In this document: piece after piece, positions 1-9,858 of the stretch
Layout of the letters: each line of letters opens with the position of its first letter
How positions within the stretch are numbered: position 1 is the stretch's first letter
Assembly: GCF_019656455.1 (NCBI RefSeq)
Contig: NZ_BPMK01000002.1
Location: 301,492-365,491 of the forward strand
Length of the DNA stretch: 64,000 bases
Source: Noviherbaspirillum aridicola
GTDB lineage: Bacteria > Pseudomonadota > Gammaproteobacteria > Burkholderiales > Burkholderiaceae_D
Direction: 5' to 3'
Position numbers and translations under genes: made by a program
Notes under the pieces: model-generated
The model's database searches: none
What the model saw: only the letters and a program-made list of their open reading frames with translations
What the model was told of the DNA's origin: nothing

Positions 1-1
1 C

Positions 2-574
2 TTCCCCGGCAAGAAAATCGTCGACGCACTGGTCGACCTGCCGTTCGCGCTGCCGACCGCGGTCGCCGGCATTGCGCTCACCGCCCTCTACTCGGGCAAC
101 GGCTGGATCGGCCGTCACCTCGAACCGCTCGGCATCAAGGTGGCGTTCACGCCGCTGGGCGTGCTGGTGGCGCTGACCTTCATCGGCCTGCCTTTCGTGG
201 TGCGCACCGTGCAGCCGGTGCTGGAAGAGGCAGAGCGCGAACTGGAGGAGGCCGCGGCCAGCCTCGGCGCGAGCCGCCTGCAAACCTTCGCCCGGGTGAT
301 CTTCCCGACGATCCTGCCGGCGCTGCTCACCGGTTTCGCGCTGGCCTTCGCCCGCGCCACCGGGGAATACGGCTCGGTGATCTTCATCGCCGGCAACATG
401 CCGATGGTTTCCGAGATCACGCCGCTGTTCATCATTACCAAGCTGGAGCAGTACGACTACACCGGCGCCACCGCGATCGCGGTGGTCATGCTGCTGGTCT
501 CGTTCGCGCTGCTGTTGACCATCAACCTGTTGCAAGCCTGGACGCGCAAGCGCGGCCATGGCGGGAGGGCATGA
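2..574 (+). CDS. cysT: Sulfate/thiosulfate ABC transporter permease CysT, 5' truncated by window edge
   Basis: This is one of the two inner-membrane permease subunits that pass sulfate or thiosulfate from a periplasmic binding protein into the cytoplasm. The reading frame is open from base 2, so the true start lies upstream of the window and only about 190 C-terminal residues are seen. It shows several hydrophobic segments and the EAA-type loop ([11 protein letters not shown]) that docks onto the ATPase, followed by a [12 protein letters not shown] stretch typical of CysT/CysW. The stop at 572-574 is followed at once by the cysW start at 576, which suggests translational coupling. The order cysT-cysW-cysA supports the assignment over molybdate permease ModB, which resembles it but is a single permease. 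Confidence 0.93.
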   Translation, partial: FPGKKIVDALVDLPFALPTAVAGIALTALYSGNGWIGRHLEPLGIKVAFTPLGVLVALTFIGLPFVVRTVQPVLEEAERELEEAAASLGASRLQTFARVIFPTILPALLTGFALAFARATGEYGSVIFIAGNMPMVSEITPLFIITKLEQYDYTGATAIAVVMLLVSFALLLTINLLQAWTRKRGHGGRA

Positions 575-575
575 C

Positions 576-1490
576 ATGAGCGGCGCAGCCGTATCCACAT
601 TGCCGGTCGGCGCCGTCGCGGCGGAGCCGGTCTACGCGCCGGCGGCGACCGTCGAACCCGCCTGGGTGCGCGGCATGCTGATCGCCGTCGCGCTCGGTTT
701 CCTGACGCTGTTCCTGTTCATCCCGCTGGTGGCCGTATTCAGCGAAGCGCTGCGCAAGGGCTGGGACGCCTATGCCGCGGCCATCGTCGAACCCAACGCC
801 CTGGCGGCGATCCGCCTGACGCTGCTGACCGCCGCCATCGCGGTGCCGCTGAACCTGGTGTTCGGCGTGGCCGCCGCATGGTGCATCGCCAAGTTCGAAT
901 TCCGCGGCAAGAATATCCTGCTGACCCTGATCGACCTGCCTTTCTCGGTGTCGCCGGTGATCTCGGGCCTGATCTATGTGCTGCTGTTCGGCGCGCAGGG
1001 CTGGTTCGGGCCCTGGCTGCGCGAGTACGACATCAAGATCCTGTTCGCGGTGCCCGGCATCGTGCTGGCCACCATCTTCGTGACCTTTCCCTTCGTCGCC
1101 CGCGAACTCATCCCGCTGATGCAGTCGCAGGGTACGGAAGAGGAAGAGGCGGCCCTGGTGCTGGGCGCCTCGGGCTGGCGCACCTTCTGGCACGTGACCC
1201 TGCCCAACATCAAATGGGGCCTGCTGTACGGCGTCATTCTCTGCAACGCGCGGGCGATGGGCGAGTTCGGCGCGGTGTCGGTGGTGTCCGGGCATATCCG
1301 CGGCGAGACCAACACCATGCCGCTGCAGGTCGAGATCCTCTACAACGAATACAACTTCGCGGCGGCGTTCGCCGTGGCCTCCCTGCTGGCATTGCTGGCG
1401 CTGGTCACGCTGGCGCTGAAAACCCTGGTCGAATGGCGCGCCAGGGACTCGCATCTGAAACCTCTGCATGAAGGCCGGGAGCAGCAATGA
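576..1490 (+). CDS. cysW: Sulfate/thiosulfate ABC transporter permease CysW
   Basis: This is the second permease subunit of the sulfate importer and is expected to heterodimerise with CysT in the inner membrane. The protein has 304 residues, a short Ala-rich N-terminal tail, about six hydrophobic segments and an EAA loop ([16 protein letters not shown]). The residues [16 protein letters not shown] near the C terminus are characteristic of CysW. I chose the ATG at 576 because a GGGAGG Shine-Dalgarno lies just upstream. The in-frame ATG at 558 would overlap the cysT end by 17 bases and lacks such a site. The end overlaps cysA by four bases (ATGA), so the subunits are probably translationally coupled. 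Confidence 0.95.
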   Translation: MSGAAVSTLPVGAVAAEPVYAPAATVEPAWVRGMLIAVALGFLTLFLFIPLVAVFSEALRKGWDAYAAAIVEPNALAAIRLTLLTAAIAVPLNLVFGVAAAWCIAKFEFRGKNILLTLIDLPFSVSPVISGLIYVLLFGAQGWFGPWLREYDIKILFAVPGIVLATIFVTFPFVARELIPLMQSQGTEEEEAALVLGASGWRTFWHVTLPNIKWGLLYGVILCNARAMGEFGAVSVVSGHIRGETNTMPLQVEILYNEYNFAAAFAVASLLALLALVTLALKTLVEWRARDSHLKPLHEGREQQ

Positions 1491-2566
1491 GCATCGAAGT
1501 CAAACATATCCATAAACAGTTCGGCAGTTTCGTCGCCCTCGACGATGTCTCGCTCGCCTTTCCGCAGGGCGAACTGACGGCGCTGCTCGGCCCGTCGGGC
1601 TGCGGCAAGACCACGCTGCTGCGCATCATCGCCGGCCTCGAGCAGCCCGATTCGGGACAGGTCTTCCTCGACGGCGAGGACGCCTCCGGCCATCATGTGC
1701 GCGAGCGGCAGGTCGGTTTCGTGTTCCAGCACTACGCGCTGTTCAAGCACATGACGGTGTTCGAAAACATCGCCTTCGGCCTGCGCGTGAAGCCGCGCAA
1801 GCAGCGGCCGTCGGAAAGCGAGATCAGGAAGAAAGTCATGTCGCTGCTCGAGCTGGTGCAGCTCGACTGGCTGGCCGACCGCTATCCGCCGCAGCTGTCC
1901 GGCGGCCAGCGCCAGCGCATCGCTCTGGCCCGCGCGCTCGCGGTGGAGCCGCGCGTGCTGCTGCTGGACGAGCCCTTCGGCGCGCTCGACGCCAAGGTGC
2001 GCAAGGAGTTGCGCCGCTGGCTGCGCCGCCTGCACGACGAACTGCATGTGACGAGCATCTTCGTTACGCACGACCAGGAAGAGGCGCTGGAAGTGGCGGA
2101 CCAGGTGGTGCTGATGAACAAGGGCAGGGTGGAGCAGATCGGCGCGCCCGACGATGTCTACAACCATCCCGCCACGCCTTTCGTCTACGGCTTCCTCGGC
2201 AACGTGAACCTGTTCCATGGGCGCGTGCATGAAGGCGTGCTGGAAGACGGCGGGCTGTCGCTGCAGGCGCCCGACCATGCCGGCGCGCGCAATGCGCGGG
2301 GAACCGGCTACGTGCGTCCGCACGAGCTGGAGATCGACCGCTACCGCGCCGACGCGGAGGGCATCGTCGCCCGGCTGCGCCGCGCCCATGCGCTCGGACC
2401 GCTGGCGCAGCTCGAGCTGGAGCGCGCCGACAACGCGCAGCTGATCGAAGCCGTGATCTCCACCGAGCGCTATGCGGAGCTGGCGCTGCAGGAGGGCGAA
2501 ACGCTGCTGGTGCGGCCCAGGCGCCTGCGCGTCTTCGTCGATGCCGCCGAGGGAGGCCGCGCATGA
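1487..2566 (+). CDS. cysA: Sulfate/thiosulfate import ATP-binding protein CysA
   Basis: This ATPase powers the CysTW sulfate permease from the cytoplasmic face. Of 359 residues, the first ~235 form the ABC domain: Walker [10 protein letters not shown] at 35-43, Q-loop around Q81, signature LSGGQ at 137-141, Walker B LLLDEP near 158-163 and switch His195 (VTHDQEEA). The C-terminal ~120 residues form the regulatory TOBE-like extension usual in CysA. The ATG overlaps the cysW stop by four bases, and its own stop overlaps the cysB start in the same way, so three or four genes form one tightly coupled unit. Length and motifs are those of the family. Confidence 0.97.
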   Translation: MSIEVKHIHKQFGSFVALDDVSLAFPQGELTALLGPSGCGKTTLLRIIAGLEQPDSGQVFLDGEDASGHHVRERQVGFVFQHYALFKHMTVFENIAFGLRVKPRKQRPSESEIRKKVMSLLELVQLDWLADRYPPQLSGGQRQRIALARALAVEPRVLLLDEPFGALDAKVRKELRRWLRRLHDELHVTSIFVTHDQEEALEVADQVVLMNKGRVEQIGAPDDVYNHPATPFVYGFLGNVNLFHGRVHEGVLEDGGLSLQAPDHAGARNARGTGYVRPHELEIDRYRADAEGIVARLRRAHALGPLAQLELERADNAQLIEAVISTERYAELALQEGETLLVRPRRLRVFVDAAEGGRA

Positions 2567-3492
2567 ACTTCCAGCAATTGCGTTCGGTGCGCGAAGCCGC
2601 CAGGCGCGGCTACAACCTGACCGAGGTGGCGAACGTGCTGTTCACCTCGCAGCCCGGCGTCAGCCGCCAGATCCGCGAACTCGAGGAAGAGCTGGGCGTG
2701 GAGATCTTCGAGCGCAACGGCAAGCGCCTCACCGGGCTCACCGAGCCGGGCAAGGGCATCCTGCACATCATCGAGCGCCTGCTGCTCGAAGCGGAAAACC
2801 TGCGCCAGGCCAGCCAGGAATACGCGGGCGAGCGCAGCGGCACGCTGACCATCGCCACCACCCACACGCAGGCCCGCTACGTCCTGCCGCAGGTGGTGCA
2901 GTCCTTCCGCAACGCCTTTCCCGACGTGCGCATCGCGCTGCAGCAGAGTTCGCCGGAACACATCGCGGAATTAGTCATCTCCGGCAAGGCCGACATCGGC
3001 ATCGCCACCGAGGGCCTGAGCCAGTTCGAGGAACTGGTGTCGTTCCCGTGCTACCACTGGAGCCACATGGTGGTCGTGCCCGAGTCGCATCCGCTGGCGG
3101 CGCTGACATCGGTATCGCTGCGCGACCTGGCCGACTATCCGCTGATCACCTACGACGTCGGCTTCACCGGCCGCAGCCACATCGATGACGCCTTCGGCGC
3201 TGCCGGTATCAACCCGGACATCGTGCTGACCGCGATGGATTCCGACGTCATCCAGCAGTACGTGTCGCTCGGACTGGGTGTCGGCATCGTCGCCTCCATG
3301 GCGGTCGAGCACAACCGCGCCGGTGGCCTGGTCGCGCTCGAAGCCGCGCATCTGTTCGCGCCCAACGTGACGCGGCTCGCGGTGAGGCGCGGCGCCTACC
3401 TGCGTTCCTATACCTATGAATTCATCCTGCGCTTTGCGCCGGAGCTGAAGCGCTCGGACGTCGTGACCGCGCTCAATCTGAGCGGGCAGTGA
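2563..3492 (+). CDS. cysB: LysR-type regulator of sulfur assimilation, CysB family
   Basis: This 309-residue LysR-family regulator has an N-terminal winged helix-turn-helix (residues ~1-60, with [17 protein letters not shown] as recognition helix and linker) and a periplasmic-binding-protein-like effector domain ([17 protein letters not shown], then [13 protein letters not shown]). These sequences match CysB/Cbl, which sense N-acetylserine, sulfate or APS and activate sulfate-uptake and cysteine-synthesis genes. It overlaps cysA by four bases (ATGA), so the regulator is cotranscribed with the transporter it probably controls. CysB and its paralogue Cbl are hard to separate by eye. Position in the cys operon favours CysB. 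Confidence 0.9.
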   Translation: MNFQQLRSVREAARRGYNLTEVANVLFTSQPGVSRQIRELEEELGVEIFERNGKRLTGLTEPGKGILHIIERLLLEAENLRQASQEYAGERSGTLTIATTHTQARYVLPQVVQSFRNAFPDVRIALQQSSPEHIAELVISGKADIGIATEGLSQFEELVSFPCYHWSHMVVVPESHPLAALTSVSLRDLADYPLITYDVGFTGRSHIDDAFGAAGINPDIVLTAMDSDVIQQYVSLGLGVGIVASMAVEHNRAGGLVALEAAHLFAPNVTRLAVRRGAYLRSYTYEFILRFAPELKRSDVVTALNLSGQ

Positions 3493-3495
3493 ACA

Positions 3496-3519
3496 ACCGT
3501 CCCGCGGGCGCGGGACGGT
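3496..3519. terminator. Hairpin between convergent cysB and M48 lipoprotein gene
   Basis: A perfect 10-bp stem (ACCGTCCCGC paired with GCGGGACGGT around a 4-base loop) begins three bases after the cysB stop. Neither side carries a T tract, so it is not a classical intrinsic terminator. It may serve both converging transcripts by stabilising 3' ends or assisting Rho. Confidence 0.5.
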
Positions 3520-3531
3520 GCGGGAGAGTGA

Positions 3532-4617
3532 TCAGGGCACCAGCGGGCGGTTGGCGGCCTGCTTGGCGCGGATATCCTTGAGTGCCTTGTCCATTGCCGC
3601 CACCCGTGCGGCCGTGGCCGGATGCTGGGCGGTGTAGGCGTTGAGCACGGTAGCCGGATACTGGCTGGCGGTACGCTGCCAGAACGGAATCACGCCGTCG
3701 AGATTGTAGTTGGCGCGCGCCAGCAGGTAGAGCGCGAGCCGGTCGGCCATCGCATCCATGTCCTGCGGTACCGGCTTCACGCCTGCCATGCCGCTCATGC
3801 TGCTGGTGTCAGGGCGGATGCGGGTGAGGTTGTCGATGATGCCGCCGAGCGTCGCGCTGAGCTTGCGGCGCGACGGATGGGCGAGGATGTTGTGGGCCAG
3901 CTCCCTGGCCATCACATAGGCCAGTTCGTCGTCGTTGCGCACATGATTCATCATGCCGCGCGTGATCATGACCCGGTAGCCGTCGGACCAGGCGTTGACG
4001 GCGTCGCTGTTGCCGAGCTCGACGCCGAAACCGCAGGCGTTCGTCAGCGGCACATTGAGCTGCACCGCGCCGCCGTTGCGCAGCACCGTCATCGCCACGG
4101 CGGAGCGCTTGCTGACCAGGGGCGCGAGTATGCCGGCCGCCTGGCGTTCCGCATTCGCGCCCTCGGGCAGCGGCTGATCTTCCACGGTAAGCAGGGTGTC
4201 GCCGCGCTGGACGCCCGCGCGCTCGGCGCCGCTGGGACTCAGCACACCCATCACCTGCAGCCGGTCGGACAGGCCGAGCACCTTCTGTGCGGCGGCGGCG
4301 TATTCCGGCGAATAGGAGTGACGGTTCTTGGCGGTGAAGCCGAGCAGGTTGCGCGCGGCCGCCTTGCACAGCGCGGTATTGTTGGTCAGCAGCGGACCGG
4401 CGACGCGATACAGCCGGTCCTGCAGCGCGGCCAGGTTGCGGACCGTGGTTTCCTCCGGCGTCGGCGCCGCCGCCACCGGCCGGTCGTCGACCGGCTTAGG
4501 CTGGGCCTGGGGCGCGGGCGGCGTCGGGCTGGTGGCGCAGGCGGTGAAGAGCACCGCGACCGGCAGCAGCATCAGCCGGGCGCGTGATTGGGTCAGTAGT
4601 ACTTGTATTGCCGACAT
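3532..4617 (-). CDS. M48-family peptidase-like lipoprotein with PDZ-like domain and degenerate zinc site
   Basis: The predicted 361-residue protein starts with a lipoprotein signal (LPVAVLFTAC, lipidated Cys27), followed by a Pro-rich linker, a PDZ-like segment (~118-190, with GVLSPSGAERAGVQRGD) and an M48 peptidase-like region (~200-345). M48 enzymes need HExxH plus a downstream ExxxD. Here the first motif reads RELAH (R238-E239-L-A-H242) and the second reads D288-A-M-A-D292. The first zinc histidine is therefore Arg and the third ligand Glu is Asp, so peptidase activity is doubtful. The start at 4617 has a GGGAGA Shine-Dalgarno; an upstream in-frame ATG at 4680 would add 21 residues inside dut and spoil the signal peptide. 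The gene lies 10 bases downstream of dut on the same strand. It is probably anchored to the outer membrane in the periplasm. Confidence 0.75.
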   Translation of the reverse strand: MSAIQVLLTQSRARLMLLPVAVLFTACATSPTPPAPQAQPKPVDDRPVAAAPTPEETTVRNLAALQDRLYRVAGPLLTNNTALCKAAARNLLGFTAKNRHSYSPEYAAAAQKVLGLSDRLQVMGVLSPSGAERAGVQRGDTLLTVEDQPLPEGANAERQAAGILAPLVSKRSAVAMTVLRNGGAVQLNVPLTNACGFGVELGNSDAVNAWSDGYRVMITRGMMNHVRNDDELAYVMARELAHNILAHPSRRKLSATLGGIIDNLTRIRPDTSSMSGMAGVKPVPQDMDAMADRLALYLLARANYNLDGVIPFWQRTASQYPATVLNAYTAQHPATAARVAAMDKALKDIRAKQAANRPLVP

Positions 4618-4627
4618 CTTTTCTCCC

Positions 4628-5077
4628 TCAGTGTTTTCCGGTGCTGCCGAAACCGCCGGCACCCCGTTCGCTGTCGCCAAATTCCTCCACCACCTCGAAG
4701 CCGACCTGCAGCACGGGCACGATCACCAGCTGCGCGAGCCTTTCCATGGGATTGAGTGTGAACTCACCCTGGCCCCGGTTCCAGGTCGATACCATAAGCT
4801 GACCCTGATAGTCGGAGTCGATCAGACCTACCAGATTGCCCAGCACGATGCCATGCTTGTGGCCGAGGCCGCTGCGCGGCAGGATCATCGCGGCATAGCC
4901 GGGATCGGCGATATGGATCGCGAGTCCGGTCGGCACCAGCTGGGTTTCGCCGGGCCTGAGCACCAGCGGCGCATCGATGCAGGCCCGCAGGTCGAGCCCG
5001 GCGCTGCCCGGGGTGGCGTAGGCGGGCAGCTGGTCTTTCATGCGCGGGTCGAGGATTTTTACGGCGACGGTTTTCAT
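4628..5077 (-). CDS. dut: Deoxyuridine 5'-triphosphate nucleotidohydrolase (dUTPase)
   Basis: Hydrolyses dUTP to dUMP and pyrophosphate, which keeps uracil out of DNA and supplies dUMP for thymidylate synthesis. The 149-residue protein carries all five trimeric dUTPase motifs: GLDLRA (27-32), PRSGLG (67-72), GLIDSDYQG (84-92), ERLAQ (112-116) and the C-terminal GAGGFGSTG (139-147). The ATG at 5077 gives an N terminus ([10 protein letters not shown]) that aligns with E. coli Dut. The in-frame TTG at 5098 would add seven unmatched residues. The gene lies downstream of coaBC, a widespread coaBC-dut order, and is followed after 10 bases by the M48-like lipoprotein gene. Confidence 0.97.
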   Translation of the reverse strand: MKTVAVKILDPRMKDQLPAYATPGSAGLDLRACIDAPLVLRPGETQLVPTGLAIHIADPGYAAMILPRSGLGHKHGIVLGNLVGLIDSDYQGQLMVSTWNRGQGEFTLNPMERLAQLVIVPVLQVGFEVVEEFGDSERGAGGFGSTGKH

Positions 5078-5087
5078 GTTTGGCAAG

Positions 5088-5118
5088 AATAAATACAAGA
5101 ACCCGGCTTTCTGCCGGG
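5088..5118 (-). terminator. Weak intrinsic terminator/attenuator between coaBC and dut
   Basis: Read on the minus strand, a 6-bp stem (CCCGGC and GCCGGG around a 5-base loop, 5102-5118) is followed by a T-rich tail (TTCTTGTATTTATT). It sits 28 bases past the coaBC stop and ends before the dut start at 5077, so it probably lowers rather than abolishes readthrough into dut. Confidence 0.55.
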
Positions 5119-5146
5119 AATTACAAAACGATACAGCGTCGGCGCA

Positions 5147-6343
5147 TCAGCCAGGCAGGCGGCCGGCGATTTCCGCGACCAGCGCACGCGCCAGCTCCTG
5201 CTTGCCCGCGCGCGGCAGGTGCTTGTAGCCGTCATGGTCGAACAGCACGAGTTCATTCTCGTCGCGCCCGAAGGTCTCATGGCCGATGTTGCCGACCAGG
5301 AGAGGCACTTTCTTCTTGCGCCGCTTTTCCTCGGCATACTGGAGCAGGTTCTCCGACTCGGCGGCGAAGCCGACGCAGTAGGGCGCCTGCGGGAGCGCGG
5401 CGACGGCCGCCAGGATGTCCGGGTTCTGCTCGAAGCGCAGCTGGGGCGTGTCGCCGTCCGCGTTCTTCTTGAGCTTCTGCGCGCTGGCATTGGCGACGCG
5501 CCAGTCGGCCACCGCGGCGACCGCGATGAAGACGTCCTGGCCGTGGGCCGCCGCCATCACCGCGTCATGCATCTGCTGCGCGGTCCTGACGTCGACCCTG
5601 CGCACGCCGAAGGGCGTCGGCAGCGCGGTGGGGCCGGCCATCAGCGTCACGCTCGCACCGGCTTCGCGGGCCGCCCGCGCGATCGCGAAGCCCATCTTGC
5701 CGGAGGAGAGATTGGTGATGCCGCGGACCGGATCGATCGGTTCGAAGGTCGGGCCGGCGGTGAGCAGTACGCGTTTGCCAGCGAGCCGCTTGGGCTGGAA
5801 GGCGGCGACGATCTCTTCCAGCAGCTGTTCAGGTTCCAGCATGCGTCCCATGCCGGTTTCGCCGCATGCCTGGTCGCCGCTGCCGGGGCCGAGCAGCATC
5901 ACGCCATCCTCCCGGATGCGCTCGACGTTGCGCCGGGTCGCCGGGTTCTGCCACATCTCGACGTTCATTGCCGGCGCTGCCATCAGCGGCAGCCCCGCCG
6001 GCCGGGCGACGCAGAGCGTGGAGAGGAGATCGTCACAGGCGCCGTGCGCCAGCTTGAAGATGAAGTCCGCCGAACAGGGCGCAATCACCAGCGCATCGGC
6101 GTCGCGGGTGAGATCGATGTGCGGCATGTTGTTGGCGATGCGCGCGTCCCACTGGCTGGTGTAGACCGGCTGTCCGGACAGCGCCTGCATGGTCACCGGC
6201 GTGATGAAATGCTCGGCGGCGGCGGTCATCACCACCTGTACCTTCGCCCCGGCCTTGCCGAGCGCGCGCGTCAGTTCGGCCGCCTTGTAGCAGGCCACTC
6301 CCCCGGTGAGACCGAGGACGATTCGTTTGCCGGCGAGATCCAT
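5147..6343 (-). CDS. coaBC: Bifunctional phosphopantothenoylcysteine decarboxylase / phosphopantothenate-cysteine ligase
   Basis: Catalyses two consecutive steps of coenzyme A synthesis: CTP-dependent joining of cysteine to 4'-phosphopantothenate (CoaB) and FMN-dependent decarboxylation to phosphopantetheine (CoaC). The 398-residue protein shows the CoaC half at ~1-180, with GGVACYKA, catalytic His75 (NNMPHID), the PAMNVEMW substrate motif and Cys160 on the mobile flap. The CoaB half runs from ~190 to the end and has the GPTFEPIDPVR motif, Asn211 and the KLKK lysines. Length equals the usual ~400 residues. It follows lspA on the same strand. Confidence 0.97.
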   Translation of the reverse strand: MDLAGKRIVLGLTGGVACYKAAELTRALGKAGAKVQVVMTAAAEHFITPVTMQALSGQPVYTSQWDARIANNMPHIDLTRDADALVIAPCSADFIFKLAHGACDDLLSTLCVARPAGLPLMAAPAMNVEMWQNPATRRNVERIREDGVMLLGPGSGDQACGETGMGRMLEPEQLLEEIVAAFQPKRLAGKRVLLTAGPTFEPIDPVRGITNLSSGKMGFAIARAAREAGASVTLMAGPTALPTPFGVRRVDVRTAQQMHDAVMAAAHGQDVFIAVAAVADWRVANASAQKLKKNADGDTPQLRFEQNPDILAAVAALPQAPYCVGFAAESENLLQYAEEKRRKKKVPLLVGNIGHETFGRDENELVLFDHDGYKHLPRAGKQELARALVAEIAGRLPG

Positions 6344-6396
6344 GCTGCTCCTGTGTCGACGACGAAATGCGGCTAGTGTAGCAGTTGCGGCAACAT

Positions 6397-6915
6397 CTAT
6401 TTGCCGACCCGTCGCAGCTCATCGATGATGAACAGCGCGGCGCCGCCGACGATGGCCATGTCGGCGACATTGAAGGCCGGCCAGTGCGGCAGCGTGGAGT
6501 TGGGGATGTAGAAGTCCAGGAAGTCGATCACGTGGCCGTACGCGAGGCGGTCGATCAGGTTGCCGATGGCGCCGCCGAGTATCAGCGCCAGCGCCCAGCA
6601 GAACATCCGCTGTCCCGCGTGGCGCCTGAGCAGGTGGAGGATGAAGATCACCGCTGCCACCGCGACCGCCGTGAAGAACCAGCGCTGCCAGCCGTCCTGG
6701 CCGGCGAGGAAGCTGAAGGCGGCCCCCTTGTTGTAGGTCAGCACCAGGTTGAAGAAGGACGTCACCGGCATCGAGTCGCCATAGGAAAACAGGCGGGTGA
6801 TCGTCACCTTCGTGATCTGGTCGATCAGGATGATGATGGTGGCGATGCCGAGCCAGGGCAGCATGCTGGATTTCGGGCTCGATGACAGATTCTTGAAGCT
6901 CTTTTGTTTGGCCAT
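6397..6915 (-). CDS. lspA: Lipoprotein signal peptidase (signal peptidase II)
   Basis: This inner-membrane aspartyl protease removes signal peptides from prolipoproteins after lipidation. The 172-residue protein has four hydrophobic segments. The two catalytic aspartates are Asp122 in GNLIDR and Asp152 in FNVAD, both in conserved contexts. I chose the ATG at 6915, preceded by GAGAAG, because the frame farther upstream encodes an Arg-rich stretch overlapping ileS, an obvious shadow. The ileS-lspA pairing is very widely conserved, and 47 bases separate the two. Its clients in this window include the M48-like lipoprotein and the outer-membrane factor at 61.7-63.1 kb. Confidence 0.96.
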   Translation of the reverse strand: MAKQKSFKNLSSSPKSSMLPWLGIATIIILIDQITKVTITRLFSYGDSMPVTSFFNLVLTYNKGAAFSFLAGQDGWQRWFFTAVAVAAVIFILHLLRRHAGQRMFCWALALILGGAIGNLIDRLAYGHVIDFLDFYIPNSTLPHWPAFNVADMAIVGGAALFIIDELRRVGK

Positions 6916-6962
6916 GTCTTCTCGATAGATTGCCGTTCCCGGGCGGGAACGGCAGATTGCAC

Positions 6963-9812
6963 TCAGGCGTACCGGCGCGGCTCGCCGCGGCCGAAGAGAT
7001 TGCTCACGCAGCGGCCGCAGAGGCAGGGATGCGACGGCTCGGAGCCGACGTCGGCGCGGTAATGCCAGCAGCGCTCGCATTTCTGATGCGCGGACGGCGT
7101 GACGACCACGCCTTCATCGGCTTCGCCATCGACCCGGGTGACCCTGGCCTGCGACGTGATGAAGATGAACTTCAGGTCGTCGCCGAAACTGTCGAGCAGC
7201 GCAAACTTGTCGCCGCTGGCCTTGATCTCCAGCTCGGCCTGCAGGGAGGAGCCGATGCCGCCCGCCACCCGCAGCTCTTCGAGCTGCTTGGTGACGACTG
7301 CGCGCACCTCGCGCAGCGCGGCGAAGCGGGCCAGCAGTGCCGGCGCGTCGCCGACTTCCGGCAGCGCGTAGTAGACCTGGGTGAAGATGGTCTCGTCGCT
7401 CTGCGCATAGCCTTCCGGTCCCGCGAACACCGCCCAGGCTTCCTCGGCGGTGAACGATAGGATGGGCGCCATCAGGCGCAGCAGGGTCTGCGTGATGTGC
7501 CAGATCGCCGTCTGCGCCGAGCGGCGCGCCTTCGATTCGACGCCGGTGGTGTACAGCCGGTCCTTCAGGATGTCGAGATAGAAGCCGCCGAGGTCTTCCG
7601 AGCAATAGGCCTGCAGCCTGGCCACCACGGGGTGGAACTCGAAGACCTGGTAGTGCGCGAGGATCTCGGCCTGCAGTTCCGCCATGCGCGCGATCGCGAA
7701 GCGGTCGATCTCGAACAGTTCCGGCACGGGCACCAGATCCTTCTTCGGATCGAAGTCGGAGGTGTTGGCCAGCAGGAAGCGCAGCGTATTGCGGATGCGG
7801 CGATAGGCTTCCACCACGCGCTTGAGGATTTCGTCGGAGATCGACAGTTCGCCCGAGTAGTCGGTGGAGGCGACCCACAGGCGCAGGATTTCCGCGCCCA
7901 GCGTGTCCGACACCTTTTGCGGCGCCACCACGTTGCCCTTGGACTTGGACATCTTCTTGCCCTCGCCGTCGACCACGAAGCCGTGGGTGAGCAGCGCCTT
8001 GTAGGGCGGGCAGCCATTGATCATGGACGAGGTCAGCAGCGAGGAATGGAACCAGCCGCGATGCTGGTCCGAGCCCTCGAGGTAGAGGTCGGCCGGGAAC
8101 TGCGACTGCTCCGCGTGCGAGCCGCGCAGCACCGTCTGGTGCGTGGTGCCGGAGTCGAACCAGACATCGAGCGTGTCCTTGTTCTTCAGGTACATCTCCG
8201 CCTCGGCGCCGAGCAGGTCCTTCGGGTCGAGCGCCTGCCAGGCCTCGATGCCGTGCTGTTCGACGCGCCGCGCGACTTCTTCCAGCAGTTCCGGCGTGCG
8301 CGGATGCAGTTCGCCGGTTTCCTTGTGCACGAAGAAGGCCATCGGCACGCCCCACTGGCGCTGACGCGACAGGGTCCAGTCCGGGCGGTTGGCGATCATG
8401 CCGTGCAGGCGCGCCTTGCCCCATGACGGGAAGAAGGCGGTCGCGTCGATGCCTTCGAGGGCGGTCTCGCGCAGGCTCTTGCCGCCGTCCTTCGGCTTGC
8501 GGTCCATGCTGGCGAACCACTGCGAGGTCGCGCGGTAGACCACCGGCGTCTTGTGGCGCCAGCAGTGCATGTAGCTGTGATCGAGCATGGCCAGCTTGAA
8601 GAGCGCACCGGCTTCGTCGAGTCTGGCGCAGATCGGCTTGGAAGCTTCCCAGATCGTCATGCCGCCGAACAGCGGCAGCCAGGACGCGTACTTGCCGTCG
8701 CCCATGACCGGATTGAGGATGTCCTCATCCTTCATGCCATGCGCCTTGCAGGAATTGAAGTCTTCCACGCCGTAGGCGGGCGAGGAGTGCACGATGCCGG
8801 TGCCGGAATCGGTGGTCACATAGTCGCCGAGGTAGACCGGCGAGCTGCGATCGTAGCCCTTGTCCATCTCCGCGAGCGGGTGGCGGAAGCGGATTTCCGA
8901 CAGCTTCGCGCCCTGCGCGGTGGCGATGACGCTGCCCTGCAGGCCGAAGCGCTGCAGGCAGGAATCCACCAGGTCCCTGGCCAGGATCAGCAGCAGGGCC
9001 TCGCCGTTGCGCTCGGTCTGCACCAGCGCGTATTCCACTTCCGGATGCATGTTCAGCGCCTGGTTGGCGGGGATGGTCCACGGCGTGGTGGTCCAGATCA
9101 CCGCATAACCCTTCTGCACGGGCAGACGGGGCAGGCCGAACGCGGCCGCCAGCTTGTCGTGTTCGAGGAAGGGGAAGCCGACGTCGATCGCCGGATCGCG
9201 CTTGTCCTGGTACTCGACCTCCGCCTCCGCCAGGGCCGAGCCGCAGTCGAAGCACCAGTTGACCGGCTTCAGGCCGCGGTAGACGTAGCCCTTCTCCAGG
9301 ATGGTGCCGAGCGCGCGGATCTCGTCGGCCTCATTGCTGAAGTTCATGGTCTTGTACGGGTTGTCCCATTCGCCGAGCACGCCGAGGCGGATGAAGTCCT
9401 TCTTCTGGCGCTCGATCTGCTCGGCCGCGTAGGCGCGCGACTTGGCCTGCACTTCGGCGGTCGGCAGGTTCTTGCCGTACTGTTTTTCGATCTGGATCTC
9501 GATCGGCATGCCGTGGCAGTCCCAGCCCGGTACATACTGCGCGTCGAAGCCCGCCATGTTGCGGCACTTGACGATCATGTCCTTGAGGATCTTGTTGACC
9601 GCGTGGCCGATGTGGATGTCGCCGTTCGCATACGGCGGGCCGTCATGCAGGATGAATTTCGGGCGGCCCTTGGAAGCCTTGCGGATGCGCTGGTAGATCT
9701 TCTTGTCCTGCCATTCCTTGACCCATTTCGGTTCGCGCTTGGCGAGGTCGCCGCGCATCGGGAAGGCGGTTTCGGTCAGGTTGACCGGGTACTTGTTTTT
9801 TTGCTCGGACAT
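6963..9812 (-). CDS. ileS: Isoleucyl-tRNA synthetase
   Basis: Charges tRNA-Ile and edits mischarged valine. The 949-residue class I synthetase has the HIGH signature at 67-70 (DIHIGH), the CP1 editing domain in the middle (with [15 protein letters not shown]), the KMSKS loop at ~615-620 ([10 protein letters not shown]), a tRNA anticodon-binding domain, and a C-terminal zinc knuckle (Cys912, Cys915, Cys932, Cys935). This short zinc-bearing architecture is the bacterial type 1, normally sensitive to mupirocin. It sits between ribF and lspA in the classical ribF-ileS-lspA order, with 46 bases to ribF. Confidence 0.98.
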   Translation of the reverse strand: MSEQKNKYPVNLTETAFPMRGDLAKREPKWVKEWQDKKIYQRIRKASKGRPKFILHDGPPYANGDIHIGHAVNKILKDMIVKCRNMAGFDAQYVPGWDCHGMPIEIQIEKQYGKNLPTAEVQAKSRAYAAEQIERQKKDFIRLGVLGEWDNPYKTMNFSNEADEIRALGTILEKGYVYRGLKPVNWCFDCGSALAEAEVEYQDKRDPAIDVGFPFLEHDKLAAAFGLPRLPVQKGYAVIWTTTPWTIPANQALNMHPEVEYALVQTERNGEALLLILARDLVDSCLQRFGLQGSVIATAQGAKLSEIRFRHPLAEMDKGYDRSSPVYLGDYVTTDSGTGIVHSSPAYGVEDFNSCKAHGMKDEDILNPVMGDGKYASWLPLFGGMTIWEASKPICARLDEAGALFKLAMLDHSYMHCWRHKTPVVYRATSQWFASMDRKPKDGGKSLRETALEGIDATAFFPSWGKARLHGMIANRPDWTLSRQRQWGVPMAFFVHKETGELHPRTPELLEEVARRVEQHGIEAWQALDPKDLLGAEAEMYLKNKDTLDVWFDSGTTHQTVLRGSHAEQSQFPADLYLEGSDQHRGWFHSSLLTSSMINGCPPYKALLTHGFVVDGEGKKMSKSKGNVVAPQKVSDTLGAEILRLWVASTDYSGELSISDEILKRVVEAYRRIRNTLRFLLANTSDFDPKKDLVPVPELFEIDRFAIARMAELQAEILAHYQVFEFHPVVARLQAYCSEDLGGFYLDILKDRLYTTGVESKARRSAQTAIWHITQTLLRLMAPILSFTAEEAWAVFAGPEGYAQSDETIFTQVYYALPEVGDAPALLARFAALREVRAVVTKQLEELRVAGGIGSSLQAELEIKASGDKFALLDSFGDDLKFIFITSQARVTRVDGEADEGVVVTPSAHQKCERCWHYRADVGSEPSHPCLCGRCVSNLFGRGEPRRYA

Positions 9813-9858
9813 GTCGGTTTCAATCGTAAGAATCGGGTGGATCGGGCGAAGCCAGGGG

